A DNA stretch of 41,014 bases. Source: a virus. Below the pieces are notes generated by a model that saw only the letters and a list, made by a program, of their open reading frames with translations, was not told where the DNA came from and did no database searches. The DNA is taken from the IMG/VR virus record IMGVR_UViG_3300049789_000040, positions 1-41,014 of that record; one strand, 5' to 3'. The position numbers and the translations under genes are program-made. Within the stretch, counting starts at the first letter, position 1. Each line of letters starts with the position of its first letter. Of the stretch, positions 15,418 to 23,614 are shown in pieces.

Positions 15418-15614
15418 GCGCACCTCCGTAACGTCGCGGCCAGGGCAAGGAGCGCTGGCCGGAGGTACTCCCAGACGCTCCAGGCATCCGCCAGTGCACT
15501 GCGGCGCCGCGCGTGGTCTCCGCCATCAACGCGGATGTCTCGCCGCTCTTCGGCCGCGCGCGCCCAGCGAATCCAGTCGTCCTGGTTGACTGGCCGAGAC
15601 GTGTTCGGTCCCAT
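15414..15614 (-). CDS. Small protein with AAEERRDIRVDGGDH motif (66 aa)
   Basis: A 66-aa protein with a stretch WARAAEERRDIRVDGGDHARRRSAL that mirrors WAKAAEKRADLFSTGGDHRARRAAV of its neighbour, so the two are probably related. The long open frame continues upstream through the portal gene, but only this part is free of the portal's own frame. ATG start at 15614; the stop overlaps the next start. Function unknown. Confidence 0.5.
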   Translation of the reverse strand: MGPNTSRPVNQDDWIRWARAAEERRDIRVDGGDHARRRSALADAWSVWEYLRPALLALAATLRRCA

Positions 15615-15652
15615 CGGTGGAGTCCGGCCGCTGGGACCACTCCAAACAAGGC

Positions 15653-17722
15653 TCACAGCGCACCTCCCGCGCCCGGTGCCCCCAGCGCCTGCTCTGCTAC
15701 CCTGGCTTGAGCCTTCAGCGCCAGCCGCGCCTTCTCCTCGGCGATGTTCTGCTGCGTCTGAATCTGCTGCTTCTGCGCCTCCGACTGAACCTCGACCTGC
15801 TGGCGGGCGATGTCGCGTTGGAAGTCCGCCTGGCCCTTCTGCTCGTCCAATTGGGCCTTCTGCTGCTGGGCCTGCATCTTCGCTTGCTGCGCCACCACCC
15901 GCGGGTCCGGTTGCTGGGGCTGCGCCGGCGTCGAGGCGGCCTGCTGGAGCGCCTGCTTCGCCTGGGTGACGGCGCGGTCCAGGATGCCCTCCGCCGTGGA
16001 TGCGCCCCGGAGCCCGCTGATGCTCCACTGGAGCAACTCCAGGAGGAAGGGAGTGGCGGTCGGCATCTGCTGCGCCAGCGCGGCCACGTTCTGGATGTAG
16101 CCGGCGATGCCCTCCAGCACCTCCAGCTTCTCCGCCTTCAGCGCCGCGAAGTCCTGCAGCGCCACGTTCTCCGGCTTCACCACCACCCGGTACTCGCGCA
16201 GCCGGTCCTTGATGAGCGCCACCGCGCGACGGGCCACCTGGATGTCGTCGTACAGGTACTGCGCGTTGCTCCGCTCGAGGATGGTCTCCTCGTCGAAGAA
16301 CTTGGCGATCAGCTGGGCCTTCAGCCACTGCACCTCGGAGGCGAAGCGGGCCAACTCGTCCTGCTTGGCCTGCATCCGCACGCTGCCGAACCGCGCCTTG
16401 ATGCCCTGGGCGGTCGCCGTCTCGGCCGCGTCCGCTGCCTGGCCTCGCATCAGGTCCGACGTGCCCTCAATCTGATCCAGCGCCTGAATCAGCTCCGCCC
16501 GGTACTCTCGCAACTTGTCGAGCACTGTGGCGATCTGATCGATGGGCAGCCAGTCCACTACGCCCTTCAGCCCGCCACCCTGGGCGAAGACGCCCCAATT
16601 CTTCACCGGGATGAGGACGTTCCGGCCGGTGTTCTCTAGGAGCTGCTGGACGCCCTCGTTCTTCGAGTCGTAGACGCCCGCCAGCTTCAGTGCGTCCTGG
16701 AGCTCCGTAATCTTCGTCGAGACCCGGTCGATCTCGTTGTACAAGTCCTGCGCCAGCATGAAGTCCGGCACCGGCACGAAGGCGGACGTCGTGGTGTTCG
16801 ACACCAGCGGCCGGGGGAACGGCCAGAAGCCGTCCAGCTCCAGCGGGTCCTCCGCGTAGCCCTCCTCCGGCGAGTCCTGCGGCCCCAGGGTGACGGGGAA
16901 GCCCTCCACGTACCAGAAGACCTTCTTCCGCTCCTTGTCCCAGATCTCCCAGACCTCCGCGCGACCCCAGGGGCTGGGCTTGGAGTTCTGCTCGCCCTTC
17001 CGCTCGCTTGCCTTCGCCCGCTTGGCGTTCAGGGGAATCTGCCGCCCGAGCTTCTCCCCGAAGCGCTTGATCAGCCCGGCTCTGGACATGTCCGTCTTGC
17101 GCGCCGCCCACCGGACCTCCTGCCAGACCCGGGCGGGGCTCCAGAGTGTGTCCTCCCAGTGGACGTAGTCCACCGGCACCTCCTCGCGCACCTTGCGCGT
17201 GGTGGCCGGCACCTCAGGGGCCAACTCCTGGCCGTCCGAGCCCCGCTTCGTTGGCACCGCTTCCACGTCCTCCGTCTCCACCTCGTACCGGACCCAGTTG
17301 AGCCCGAATCCCGGCAACAGGTAGTCCTGCGCCGCGTCCTTCAGCGCCAGCGCCGACACGTCCCCGTCGCGCTCAATGTCCGTATTGAGGAGGCGCTCCA
17401 GCAGCTCCCCGGCTACGCGCGCGTCGTCGTCGTTGGCGTCCGCGAAGCGCCGGGAGACGTCCACCTGGGGGAGGCGCCCGTAGAGGATGGCCAGCTGCGT
17501 GCGGACGTTGGCGGTGAAGAGGTTCCAGCGGGTGTCCGTGCGGTCCACCGAGTCCCGGTCGTCCCGGTAGCGCTGGTCAATCTTCCGGCCCTGCTTCTGC
17601 CACTTCTTCAGCGCGTCACGCGCGGCGGCGAACTCCAGCGCCCAGAGCTTGGCCCAGCCCTTGGGCGAGTCCTCGAACTCGTCCTCCTGGCTGTCGTCGG
17701 CTGGGCGCGGGACCGGGGGCAT
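15653..17722 (-). CDS. Portal protein
   Basis: A 689-aa protein of P22 portal size (725 aa in P22). The N-terminal half has charged and aromatic motifs (RWNLFTANVRTQLAILYGRLPQVDVS, split as RWNLFTANVR and ILYGRLPQV), which match podovirus portal patterns (the IYGRLP-type segment). The C-terminal quarter is a Gln/Ala-rich long helix with repeated QQ, as in the helical barrel of P22-type portals. It forms the dodecameric DNA gate on the head, receiving DNA from TerL and later holding the adaptor. The start ATG at 17722 overlaps the upstream stop (TGATG). The frame is open further upstream but that part overlaps the neighbouring gene. Confidence 0.85.
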   Translation of the reverse strand: MPPVPRPADDSQEDEFEDSPKGWAKLWALEFAAARDALKKWQKQGRKIDQRYRDDRDSVDRTDTRWNLFTANVRTQLAILYGRLPQVDVSRRFADANDDDARVAGELLERLLNTDIERDGDVSALALKDAAQDYLLPGFGLNWVRYEVETEDVEAVPTKRGSDGQELAPEVPATTRKVREEVPVDYVHWEDTLWSPARVWQEVRWAARKTDMSRAGLIKRFGEKLGRQIPLNAKRAKASERKGEQNSKPSPWGRAEVWEIWDKERKKVFWYVEGFPVTLGPQDSPEEGYAEDPLELDGFWPFPRPLVSNTTTSAFVPVPDFMLAQDLYNEIDRVSTKITELQDALKLAGVYDSKNEGVQQLLENTGRNVLIPVKNWGVFAQGGGLKGVVDWLPIDQIATVLDKLREYRAELIQALDQIEGTSDLMRGQAADAAETATAQGIKARFGSVRMQAKQDELARFASEVQWLKAQLIAKFFDEETILERSNAQYLYDDIQVARRAVALIKDRLREYRVVVKPENVALQDFAALKAEKLEVLEGIAGYIQNVAALAQQMPTATPFLLELLQWSISGLRGASTAEGILDRAVTQAKQALQQAASTPAQPQQPDPRVVAQQAKMQAQQQKAQLDEQKGQADFQRDIARQQVEVQSEAQKQQIQTQQNIAEEKARLALKAQARVAEQALGAPGAGGAL

Positions 17723-18237
17723 CAGGCGCTCCCAGCGAGTAGCGAACCGCGCAGGCGGTTCGCCTCGTTGTGGATGGGGCAGCCGTCGAAGTTGAGCCAG
17801 CCGTTGGCCTGGTGGCCGGGCGGGCAAGCGCACTGCGTTAGGGCCATCTCCGCTTCGTCGAGTAGGGCCTGCCGCCGCACGCAGTCGGGACAGCGCTCCA
17901 GCGGCACCTGCTGCGGGTGCGGGTCGAAGGGGCGCGCGCCGTCGAAGAGCAGCGCCTCGTCAGCCTCATGCGTCGCGAACTGCTTCAGCATGGACTGCGC
18001 CATGTGCAGCACCAGGTCTGCCGGCGCCGTCACGTCCACGACGCTTGAGTAGTGCGCTCCGGAGGACTCATCGACCTCTCCGGTGTCTCGGTGCGGAGCG
18101 CCCGGCACTGTCAGCGCCAAGACCATGACGCCGGGCACCGCCGTCGAGGCGGTCACGCGGAAGCGCGCTCCCCAGGCCCGAAACGGCCACCCCACGTCCA
18201 GCTTGCTCGCGAAGTCCGCCCATTCAGCGCGCGTCAT
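17722..18237 (-). CDS. Cys-containing protein between TerL and portal (171 aa)
   Basis: A 171-aa protein with a C-terminal cluster of Cys/His (CPDCVRRQALLDEAEMALTQCACPPGHQ, read as CPDC ... CACPPGH, and a further DGCPIH) that could bind zinc. The middle has the acidic, aromatic motif HEADEALLFDGARPFDPH. Start ATG at 18237 overlaps the TerL stop (TGATG), and its stop overlaps the portal start, so the three genes are translationally coupled. I do not recognise a family. Confidence 0.6.
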   Translation of the reverse strand: MTRAEWADFASKLDVGWPFRAWGARFRVTASTAVPGVMVLALTVPGAPHRDTGEVDESSGAHYSSVVDVTAPADLVLHMAQSMLKQFATHEADEALLFDGARPFDPHPQQVPLERCPDCVRRQALLDEAEMALTQCACPPGHQANGWLNFDGCPIHNEANRLRGSLLAGSA

Positions 18238-19649
18238 CAAATTCTCCCTCCCCCGCGCCGTCCCCGGCGGTCCTGCTCCGCCCACTGGAACGCCTGGTCC
18301 ATGGTGATGGTGTTGAGCGGAACGGCGATCGGCATCTTGGGGCTGGGCTCCGGTGGACGGGTCAGCTCCTCGACGTGCCGCACGGTGCAGGCCACCCCGC
18401 GCGCGGCGTCTGCCCCGTGGCTGCTCCAGTCGTGGACCGGCTTCTTCGAGAACGTCTTGGCGTCCTCGTCCCAGGCGTAGTGGTACTGCCGGAGCGCCTC
18501 CACACCATCCACGCAGCGCGCGTGGAAGCGGGGCCGACGTTGGAGGAGCCACCGCATCGCTTGGATGCCATCCATCAGCGAGAGGGCGGGGCTGATTTCC
18601 ACCCGCTCCGGCCCCCAGTGCTCGGCGCAGAGCTCGATGATGCTCACCCCGGTGGCCAGCGTTCGCGCGCGCGCGTCATGGGGAAGCCAGTGCTTCTCGT
18701 ACTTCCACCCGCGCTCGGCGCCGCGGCGGTCCACCTCGTCGAAATAGTGGGACAGCGGCTTGTTGTGGTTCTCGTAGTAGTCCAGGAACTCCACCGAGCG
18801 GTCCTCGCGGAACCGCCACCACCACACGGCCGTGGAGTCGTCGATGCCCAAGTCCCAGTGCGTGTGGACGCCGGAGGGCGGGTGGTCGAACGCGACGCCG
18901 ACCAGCCCGTCCTTCTCCAGCAGCTCCACCAGGTCGCCCCAGACGGAACCGACGAGCGCCGCCGTCCAGTCGCAGAGGTACTCCTGGCGGACCAGGGCCT
19001 CGGGCATCCCCGACTGCCGCTCAGCGTCGAGAATCTGGTCCGGCGTCATGCCGGGGTAGCCGCCCGTGTCGTGGATGGTGAGGAGCTGACACCACCAGCC
19101 CGGCGTCAACTTGGCCATGTCGAAGAGCTTCTTCAGGTGGTTCGGCCCGCGGGGCGTTGAGACGAAGCTGGCCCACCCGTCGCGCTCCATCAGCATCGGC
19201 CGCACCAGGTCCCACGCCTTCGGCTTCGCCAGGGCGAACTCGGAGAAGACGACGCCCACCGGGCCCGCGCCCACCACTTCCATGTGGTCCGAGCCGATGA
19301 GCCGCCAGACCGAGCCGTTCTTCAGCTCCACCACCATCTCCCCGCCAGGCGCCCAGGTGGAGGGCGACTTCCGGAGCGCGCGCGGGAAGACCTGCTCCAT
19401 GATGCGCTCCCCGTCGCGGGTGAACTCCGTCCAGATGGCGCGGCGCCCCCACTCCGCCGTTGGGTAGACGTGCCAGTAGGCGCCGACGCGGCGCCACATC
19501 TGTTTGTGGGTCTGGTGGAGCGAGGTCAAGTCCTTCCCGCCGCGGCGGTGGACCACCCAGACGGAGCGCTTCCCGCCGCCGTCGTGGTAGGCCATGTATG
19601 CCCGCTGGTGGGCGCGCGGAGTGAAGCGGTTGGGGACGTCCAGCCTCAC
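18237..19649 (-). CDS. terL: Terminase large subunit
   Basis: A 470-aa packaging motor. The Walker A-like motif is HRRGGKD (34-40), Walker B-like VGVVFSE (131-137, Glu catalytic), and the coupling motif STPRGPNH is at 164-171. The C-terminal nuclease domain has HWDLGIDDS (264-272) and SHGADAARG (410-418), which supply the acidic residues of the RNase-H-like fold. It packs DNA with TerS and cuts the concatemer. P22 TerL is 499 aa. GTG start at 19649 overlapping the upstream stop (GTGA). The open frame has no better start. Not assigned to headful or cos packaging from sequence alone. Confidence 0.9.
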   Translation of the reverse strand: MRLDVPNRFTPRAHQRAYMAYHDGGGKRSVWVVHRRGGKDLTSLHQTHKQMWRRVGAYWHVYPTAEWGRRAIWTEFTRDGERIMEQVFPRALRKSPSTWAPGGEMVVELKNGSVWRLIGSDHMEVVGAGPVGVVFSEFALAKPKAWDLVRPMLMERDGWASFVSTPRGPNHLKKLFDMAKLTPGWWCQLLTIHDTGGYPGMTPDQILDAERQSGMPEALVRQEYLCDWTAALVGSVWGDLVELLEKDGLVGVAFDHPPSGVHTHWDLGIDDSTAVWWWRFREDRSVEFLDYYENHNKPLSHYFDEVDRRGAERGWKYEKHWLPHDARARTLATGVSIIELCAEHWGPERVEISPALSLMDGIQAMRWLLQRRPRFHARCVDGVEALRQYHYAWDEDAKTFSKKPVHDWSSHGADAARGVACTVRHVEELTRPPEPSPKMPIAVPLNTITMDQAFQWAEQDRRGRRGGGRI

Positions 19650-19888
19650 ATCAGACTCGGGGTGGCGCGCCCGGTCGGCCCGCTGCGCAGCGCGGCGGCC
19701 TGGGCGAGTTGGCGGATGAGGGGCGGCCCGGTCAGCGTAGCCGGGAGGGTCCGCATGAAGCGGTCCACGCGGTACGCCGCCGGGTCCATCGGGACGGCCG
19801 GCGACGGGAGCGGCGAAACTGGGGCGGACGGCGAGACGTAGCCCGCGCGCAGGAGGTCGGCGAGCTTCTGGAGCTTCGGGTCAGCCAT
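19646..19888 (-). CDS. Small protein upstream of TerL (80 aa)
   Basis: An 80-aa Pro/Leu/Ala-rich protein starting MADPKLQKLADLLRAG. It overlaps TerL by GTGA and the 63-aa gene by 8 bp. No family recognised; coding support comes from the overlap pattern and GC3. Confidence 0.5.
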   Translation of the reverse strand: MADPKLQKLADLLRAGYVSPSAPVSPLPSPAVPMDPAAYRVDRFMRTLPATLTGPPLIRQLAQAAALRSGPTGRATPSLM

Positions 19889-20072
19889 CAGACGGCTCCG
19901 CCGGCCGCCACGGGCCCTTGCACCCAGCCACGCCCGAGCGCCCGTGCTCCTCGCAGACCCAGCCGGCGTCCGGCGCCAGGTCGGCGCAGGTGGGCGCGCT
20001 CTTCGCTTGCCGGGCCAGCTCTCGCTCCTGGCGGCAGATTTCGCGCAACGGAACTCGGTCGAGCCCGAGCAT
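19881..20072 (-). CDS. Small Cys protein (63 aa)
   Basis: A 63-aa protein with four spaced Cys (CRQ, TCADL, WVCEEHG, AGCKGPW), a possible small zinc fold. TGATG overlap with the upstream gene; 8-bp overlap with the downstream gene. One of five mini-genes between TerS and TerL. Confidence 0.5.
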   Translation of the reverse strand: MLGLDRVPLREICRQERELARQAKSAPTCADLAPDAGWVCEEHGRSGVAGCKGPWRPAEPSDG

Positions 20073-20254
20073 CAGAGGTTCCCCGCCCAGGAGATGTTGA
20101 GGAACGTCGCGAATTGGTCCAGGCGCGGGAAGTCCTGCCAGAGCCGCCGGGCCATGGCCGGATGGCCGCGCCGCGTCCAGCGCTGCCTGGCGGCCACCGA
20201 GAGGAAGCTCCTCAAGCCGAAGAACAGCGCGTCGTTGTCGCTCGCGCGCGACAT
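20072..20254 (-). CDS. Small basic protein (60 aa)
   Basis: A 60-aa protein (MSRASDNDALFFGLRSFLSV...). Its start overlaps the upstream stop as TGATG, its stop overlaps the next start. The frame is open upstream but only this part is not shadowed by its neighbour. Function unknown. Confidence 0.5.
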   Translation of the reverse strand: MSRASDNDALFFGLRSFLSVAARQRWTRRGHPAMARRLWQDFPRLDQFATFLNISWAGNL

Positions 20255-20463
20255 CAGCGGCCCCGCCGGAGCGCCTGGGCCTGGGCCATCTGCCGGGCCC
20301 TCTCCTGCGACCCGAACTTCTTGCCCTTGTCGGCCTGGGTGAACTCTTGCGCCACCTTCACCGACGGCGCCTTCACCTGATCCGGCCTCCATCCGTGGGC
20401 CACGCCGGCCATGAGGTTGTGCTGCGCCTGGCTGGAGCTGGCGCGCGGGGGCTTACCCGGCAT
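20254..20463 (-). CDS. Small helical protein (69 aa)
   Basis: A 69-aa Gln/Arg/Ala-rich protein (for example SQERARQMAQAQALRRGR at the C-terminus). It starts at 20463, overlapping the upstream gene by 11 bp. No family recognised. Confidence 0.45.
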   Translation of the reverse strand: MPGKPPRASSSQAQHNLMAGVAHGWRPDQVKAPSVKVAQEFTQADKGKKFGSQERARQMAQAQALRRGR

Positions 20464-20650
20464 CGGCGGTCTCCTTGGCGCTGCCGCGCTCTTCCACCCA
20501 CCGTCGGAGCTGGTTGCCTCGCGCCACAACGTCGATTTTTGGCGCGTACCCAGCTTGGACGGCCCTCAGCTTCCAGGCCTCGCAGTCCGCCCTGGCAATC
20601 TCGCGAGCCAGAACTTCGAGAGCGACGAGCTGCACGCCTTTACCCGACAT
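20453..20650 (-). CDS. Small protein after TerS (65 aa)
   Basis: A 65-aa protein (MSGKGVQLVALEVLAREIARAD...), helix-rich. It overlaps the terS stop by 11 bp and the next gene by 11 bp, typical of translational coupling. Function unknown. Confidence 0.5.
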   Translation of the reverse strand: MSGKGVQLVALEVLAREIARADCEAWKLRAVQAGYAPKIDVVARGNQLRRWVEERGSAKETADAG

Positions 20651-21212
20651 GCCCCCTCTCCTTCGTCTCCGCCACCAAGTTGATGTTCACCTGCACGCCC
20701 TCCCCATCGCCGTCCTCCGACTTCTTGTCGAGCATCCCCAAGTGCTTCATCGCCAACTCGAGCGCCTTCGGCTTGTCCCAGAGCTTCCACTTCTTCACCG
20801 AGGCCCTCGCCCGCGCCGGGATGTCGAGGCCGTCGTCGGTGCGCCGCTGCGGGGTTTCCTCCACCTCCACCTCGAAGCTCGCCACCGCCGCCGCGTCCGC
20901 ATCCGGCAGCAGGTGGATGGGGATGGGCTTGCCGTCCTTGTCCAGTAGCCGCTTGGGCTGGGAGAACGCCACGCGCTTCAGCTCGGCGATGACCTCCTCC
21001 TGTCGAAGCTCCGTGCGCCCGGCGACCTCCTTTCGGGCCGCCTCAATCGCCGCGCGGATCGCCGGCTGCCGGCACAGACGCGGCCCGTTGGTCTCCGCGC
21101 AGTGGGGGGAGTACCCGGCGCGGATGGCCGCCTGCTTCGCGTTCTCGTCCACCATCAGCTCCCGGACGAAGCGCGCCTGCTTGGGCGTCAGCTTGGGCTC
21201 CCTCTTCGGCAC
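20640..21212 (-). CDS. terS: Terminase small subunit
   Basis: A 190-aa protein. The first 60 residues carry the TerS DNA-binding pattern LTPKQARFVRELMVDENAKQAAIRAGYSPH (read in parts: LTPKQARFV, KQAAIRAGYS), with a helix-turn-helix, then a long helical part. It recognises packaging DNA and feeds TerL. Found upstream of TerL with five mini-genes between, an unusual insertion. GTG start at 21212 with no clear ribosome site; the duplicated intergenic element (21219-21249) begins 6 bp upstream. Confidence 0.85.
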   Translation of the reverse strand: MPKREPKLTPKQARFVRELMVDENAKQAAIRAGYSPHCAETNGPRLCRQPAIRAAIEAARKEVAGRTELRQEEVIAELKRVAFSQPKRLLDKDGKPIPIHLLPDADAAAVASFEVEVEETPQRRTDDGLDIPARARASVKKWKLWDKPKALELAMKHLGMLDKKSEDGDGEGVQVNINLVAETKERGHVG

Positions 21213-21218
21213 GGCACG

Positions 21219-21249
21219 GAGGCTGGCCGGAGGGATGGAATTCGTCCGC
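21219..21249 (-). promoter_or_regulatory. Duplicated intergenic element, copy 2
   Basis: GAGGCTGGC-4 nt-GGGATGGAATTCGTCCGC on the plus strand, the same layout as 15009-15039. It lies in the 72-bp gap before terS, the first late gene, so late-promoter or activator-site function is possible. Weak similarity continues beyond the element (GCGAGCG...CTTCCG), which suggests that a larger intergenic region was duplicated. Confidence 0.5.
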
Positions 21250-21284
21250 CGAGGCTCAGGCGAGCGACCCTTCCGGCTCGGCGC

Positions 21285-21569
21285 TTAACCCCCAGCCTTG
21301 CGGAGCCGGTCTTTCGCCTTCAGCACCCCGTCCCGACCCTCCCCGGAGGCATCCAGGAGCGCGTAAGCCGCCTCCATCAGCCGCTCGGTGCGTGACTGGC
21401 CGTAGGCCCGGAGTTCCGTGTCCATGGGCCGGCCGCGGCGCTTGCGCTTCAAGTGCGTCCAGCACCAGCGATTCCACCGCGGCCCCTTCCGCGGCGGCAG
21501 CGGGGCGGCGCGGTTCAGGCATCCGTCCCCCTCGCACTGCGGTGCGCCTGAGCGGACCCGTGCGCCCAC
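21285..21569 (-). CDS. Small zinc-knuckle-like protein (94 aa)
   Basis: A 94-aa protein. N-terminal part has C-x4-C (CEGDGC) and later CWTHL with a Cys and His, then a run of basic residues (LKRKRRGRP), like a small zinc-binding DNA-associated protein. ATG start directly after the upstream stop. No family recognised. Confidence 0.5.
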   Translation of the reverse strand: MGARVRSGAPQCEGDGCLNRAAPLPPRKGPRWNRWCWTHLKRKRRGRPMDTELRAYGQSRTERLMEAAYALLDASGEGRDGVLKAKDRLRKAGG

Positions 21570-21839
21570 CTACGTCGACACCTTCCCCTCGCGCGCCTCT
21601 TGGGCTCTGCGGATGGCCCGTCGCTGCGCCTCCCGCGCCTCCAATTCCTGGCGGATCTGCGCCGCCTTCGCCGGCTCCATGTCGGCCAGCCGGCGCACGG
21701 GGGAGCCGAGGGACCCGGCCCGGTGCATGGCGTCCAGTTCACCCAGCTTTTCGGCCAGTTGGTGGTTGATATCCTTCCGCCGGGCCCGGTTGGAGTTCGG
21801 CTTCCGTCGGTGCCCCCGACTCCAGTTCCAGTACGTCAT
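21570..21839 (-). CDS. Small basic helical protein (89 aa)
   Basis: An 89-aa, Arg/Lys/Glu-rich protein (MTYWNWSRGHRRKPNSNRARR at the start, helical C-terminus). The ATG at 21839 overlaps the stop of the upstream 592-aa gene (ATGA). The open frame upstream belongs to the 592-aa gene's shadow. Function unknown. Confidence 0.5.
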   Translation of the reverse strand: MTYWNWSRGHRRKPNSNRARRKDINHQLAEKLGELDAMHRAGSLGSPVRRLADMEPAKAAQIRQELEAREAQRRAIRRAQEAREGKVST

Positions 21840-23614
21840 CGCTTCCCCTTCCGGCCGCGCTTCGCCGGTCTCTTCTTCGTGGCCTGGTGCTCCTTCGCGT
21901 GGCTGCGCAGCTGCTCCAACTCCGCGCGCCGGGCGAGGCCCTCCTGAGTGAGCAAGAAGCGGAACGTCTTGGTGCACCGCCAGCCCTTGGGCTTCTCGGG
22001 CCAGGCGTCGCACCGGACCGTCACGCACTGCCGGCCGCCGCTGTTGCCGACGTGGCCCGAGAACTCCCCGAGCTTGCCCGCCTCCAGGATGAAGCGCTCC
22101 GGGTCCTGCAGCGAGCCGAGGGGCGAGTCCGTCGCCCGCGGGTCCGCGGCGGCGGGTGGGCTCTTCCTGCGCCGCGCCTTCAACCCGTCGATGGCGCCGC
22201 CCTTGGCAACATCAGCGTCAACCCCGAATCGGCAGCCCGGGCAAATGCTGGGGGGCGCACCGCGGATGTTGCAGAGGAACATCGCACCGCGACGAACATC
22301 TCCGCAGCGCGAGAACGTCTCCGGCGCGGCGGACGCGAAGGCGTGGACTGGCGAGTTGCTGGAGCCCTGGCACCACTCGTAGGTGACGGCGGCCTCCGGG
22401 GGCGCCTGGGCGGCGGTCACCGCGCGCGACGCGTCCCGGTCGGCCGTGGCAGCCAGTTCGCCCGCCGCGTCCTTCCCCGCCTTGCAGCTGCAACACCAGC
22501 AGGGGAACCCCTCCGAGTGCAGGTGGCCGCAGCCGCAGTCCACCAGCTCCGGCGCATCCGGCGCCCGGCGGCGCTCGCCCTCCCAGATGACCAGGCAGGA
22601 GGGCATCCCCACGCCCTTGTTCTCCGGGTCCTCGCAGTTCGGGTCCCAGACCTTGCCGTAGTTCCACCTCCCCCCGCTCGCTGTCGAGGAGGCCTCCACC
22701 CGGACGCCCGAGCCGCCGCGGTCCGGACGGTACGGCTCGATGAAGTCCAGCCAGTAGCGCCGGCCGAACTGCGTCACCGGCGTCACCTGCAGCCAGCCCG
22801 GGCACCCGGCCTCTGCTTGCTGGTGCGCCAGGTACGAGGCCTCCGGGAGTTGGTCCCACTCGGGGTTCGAGAAGACGAAGCGCTCGTCGGAGTAATCCTG
22901 GGCGAAGCCGTCCTCAGCGCGCGTGTAGAAGTGGCCGCCCGATGCCACGATCAGCTTGGTGATCGGCGCCTGCGGATGGCCGAAGGCGTCCACCGTGAAC
23001 CGGAACCGCCGGTGGAGCTCCTCCGCCAGCTCCGGGTGCGTGAAGCGGACGTTCTTCTCCGGGTCCCCATCGTTTACGTGGGAGGCTGCGTGGGGGTTCT
23101 TGCTCTTGGCCACCTTGAGCAGGCCGGTGGTGGTGATCTCCCCAGACGGGTGCTCCTTGTTCGCCCGGATGAACGTGTCGAACTTCGCCGCCGGCACCTT
23201 GGCCACCGCTTGGACGGTGCGGGCAAGGTCCTTCCCGATCCCCAATTGCTGAAGCGTCTTCGGCGCTGGCGGCTGATCCGCCAAAGGTGCAGCGTGCGTC
23301 TTTGGGCTGTTGGCCTTCGCCCGCCCGGCGTCGCCCCGCTTCTGCCGCTCGCCGCGCTCCTGCTGCTCGATCAGCACCTCGCCCATCCGGCGCTCGGCTC
23401 TGAGCTTGATCTCGGCGGCGCCGTTCTGGGCCTCCCGCGAGGCATCCCGAGCGCGTGCGAGCCCCTCCATCAGCTGCGCCTGGTCGCGCAGATCCCTCAA
23501 CTCCCGTAGGTCCTTCGAGTCGCGGATCAGGTCCAGCGCCCGCTCGATGTTCAGCACGAGCCCGGTACCGGCTGGCGGCGCGGCGTGGACGATGGCGGTC
23601 TCGGCGGCGATCAC
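21836..23614 (-). CDS. Divergent DNA N6-adenine methyltransferase-like protein
   Basis: A 592-aa protein in three parts. Residues 20-170 are helical (NIERALDLIRDSKDLREL, then AERRMGEVLIEQQERGE, then GLLKVAK), as seen before phage methyltransferase domains. Residues 190-310 resemble the Dam-type N6-adenine methyltransferase fold (FTHPELAEELHRRFRF, VDAFGHP, FVFSNPEWDQL); the catalytic D/N-PP-Y/F/W motif is NPEW (250-253), not NPPY. Residues 359-380 and about 460-490 are Cys clusters (CGCGH, CWCCSCKAG, CPGC) that could bind zinc, followed by a basic tail (RPAKRGRKGKR). GTG start (GTGA overlap). It contains palindrome copy B (PKTHAAPLA at 104-112). Activity is uncertain because of the altered motif. 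Confidence 0.55.
   Translation of the reverse strand: MIAAETAIVHAAPPAGTGLVLNIERALDLIRDSKDLRELRDLRDQAQLMEGLARARDASREAQNGAAEIKLRAERRMGEVLIEQQERGERQKRGDAGRAKANSPKTHAAPLADQPPAPKTLQQLGIGKDLARTVQAVAKVPAAKFDTFIRANKEHPSGEITTTGLLKVAKSKNPHAASHVNDGDPEKNVRFTHPELAEELHRRFRFTVDAFGHPQAPITKLIVASGGHFYTRAEDGFAQDYSDERFVFSNPEWDQLPEASYLAHQQAEAGCPGWLQVTPVTQFGRRYWLDFIEPYRPDRGGSGVRVEASSTASGGRWNYGKVWDPNCEDPENKGVGMPSCLVIWEGERRRAPDAPELVDCGCGHLHSEGFPCWCCSCKAGKDAAGELAATADRDASRAVTAAQAPPEAAVTYEWCQGSSNSPVHAFASAAPETFSRCGDVRRGAMFLCNIRGAPPSICPGCRFGVDADVAKGGAIDGLKARRRKSPPAAADPRATDSPLGSLQDPERFILEAGKLGEFSGHVGNSGGRQCVTVRCDAWPEKPKGWRCTKTFRFLLTQEGLARRAELEQLRSHAKEHQATKKRPAKRGRKGKR
23281..23305. repeat. 25-bp dispersed palindrome, copy B
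   Basis: CCAAAGGTGCAG plus CGTGCGTCTTTGG, inside the 592-aa gene. Same ends and centre as the other three copies; encodes P-K-T-H-A-A-P-L on the minus strand, in the same reading phase as copies A and C. Confidence 0.75.
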
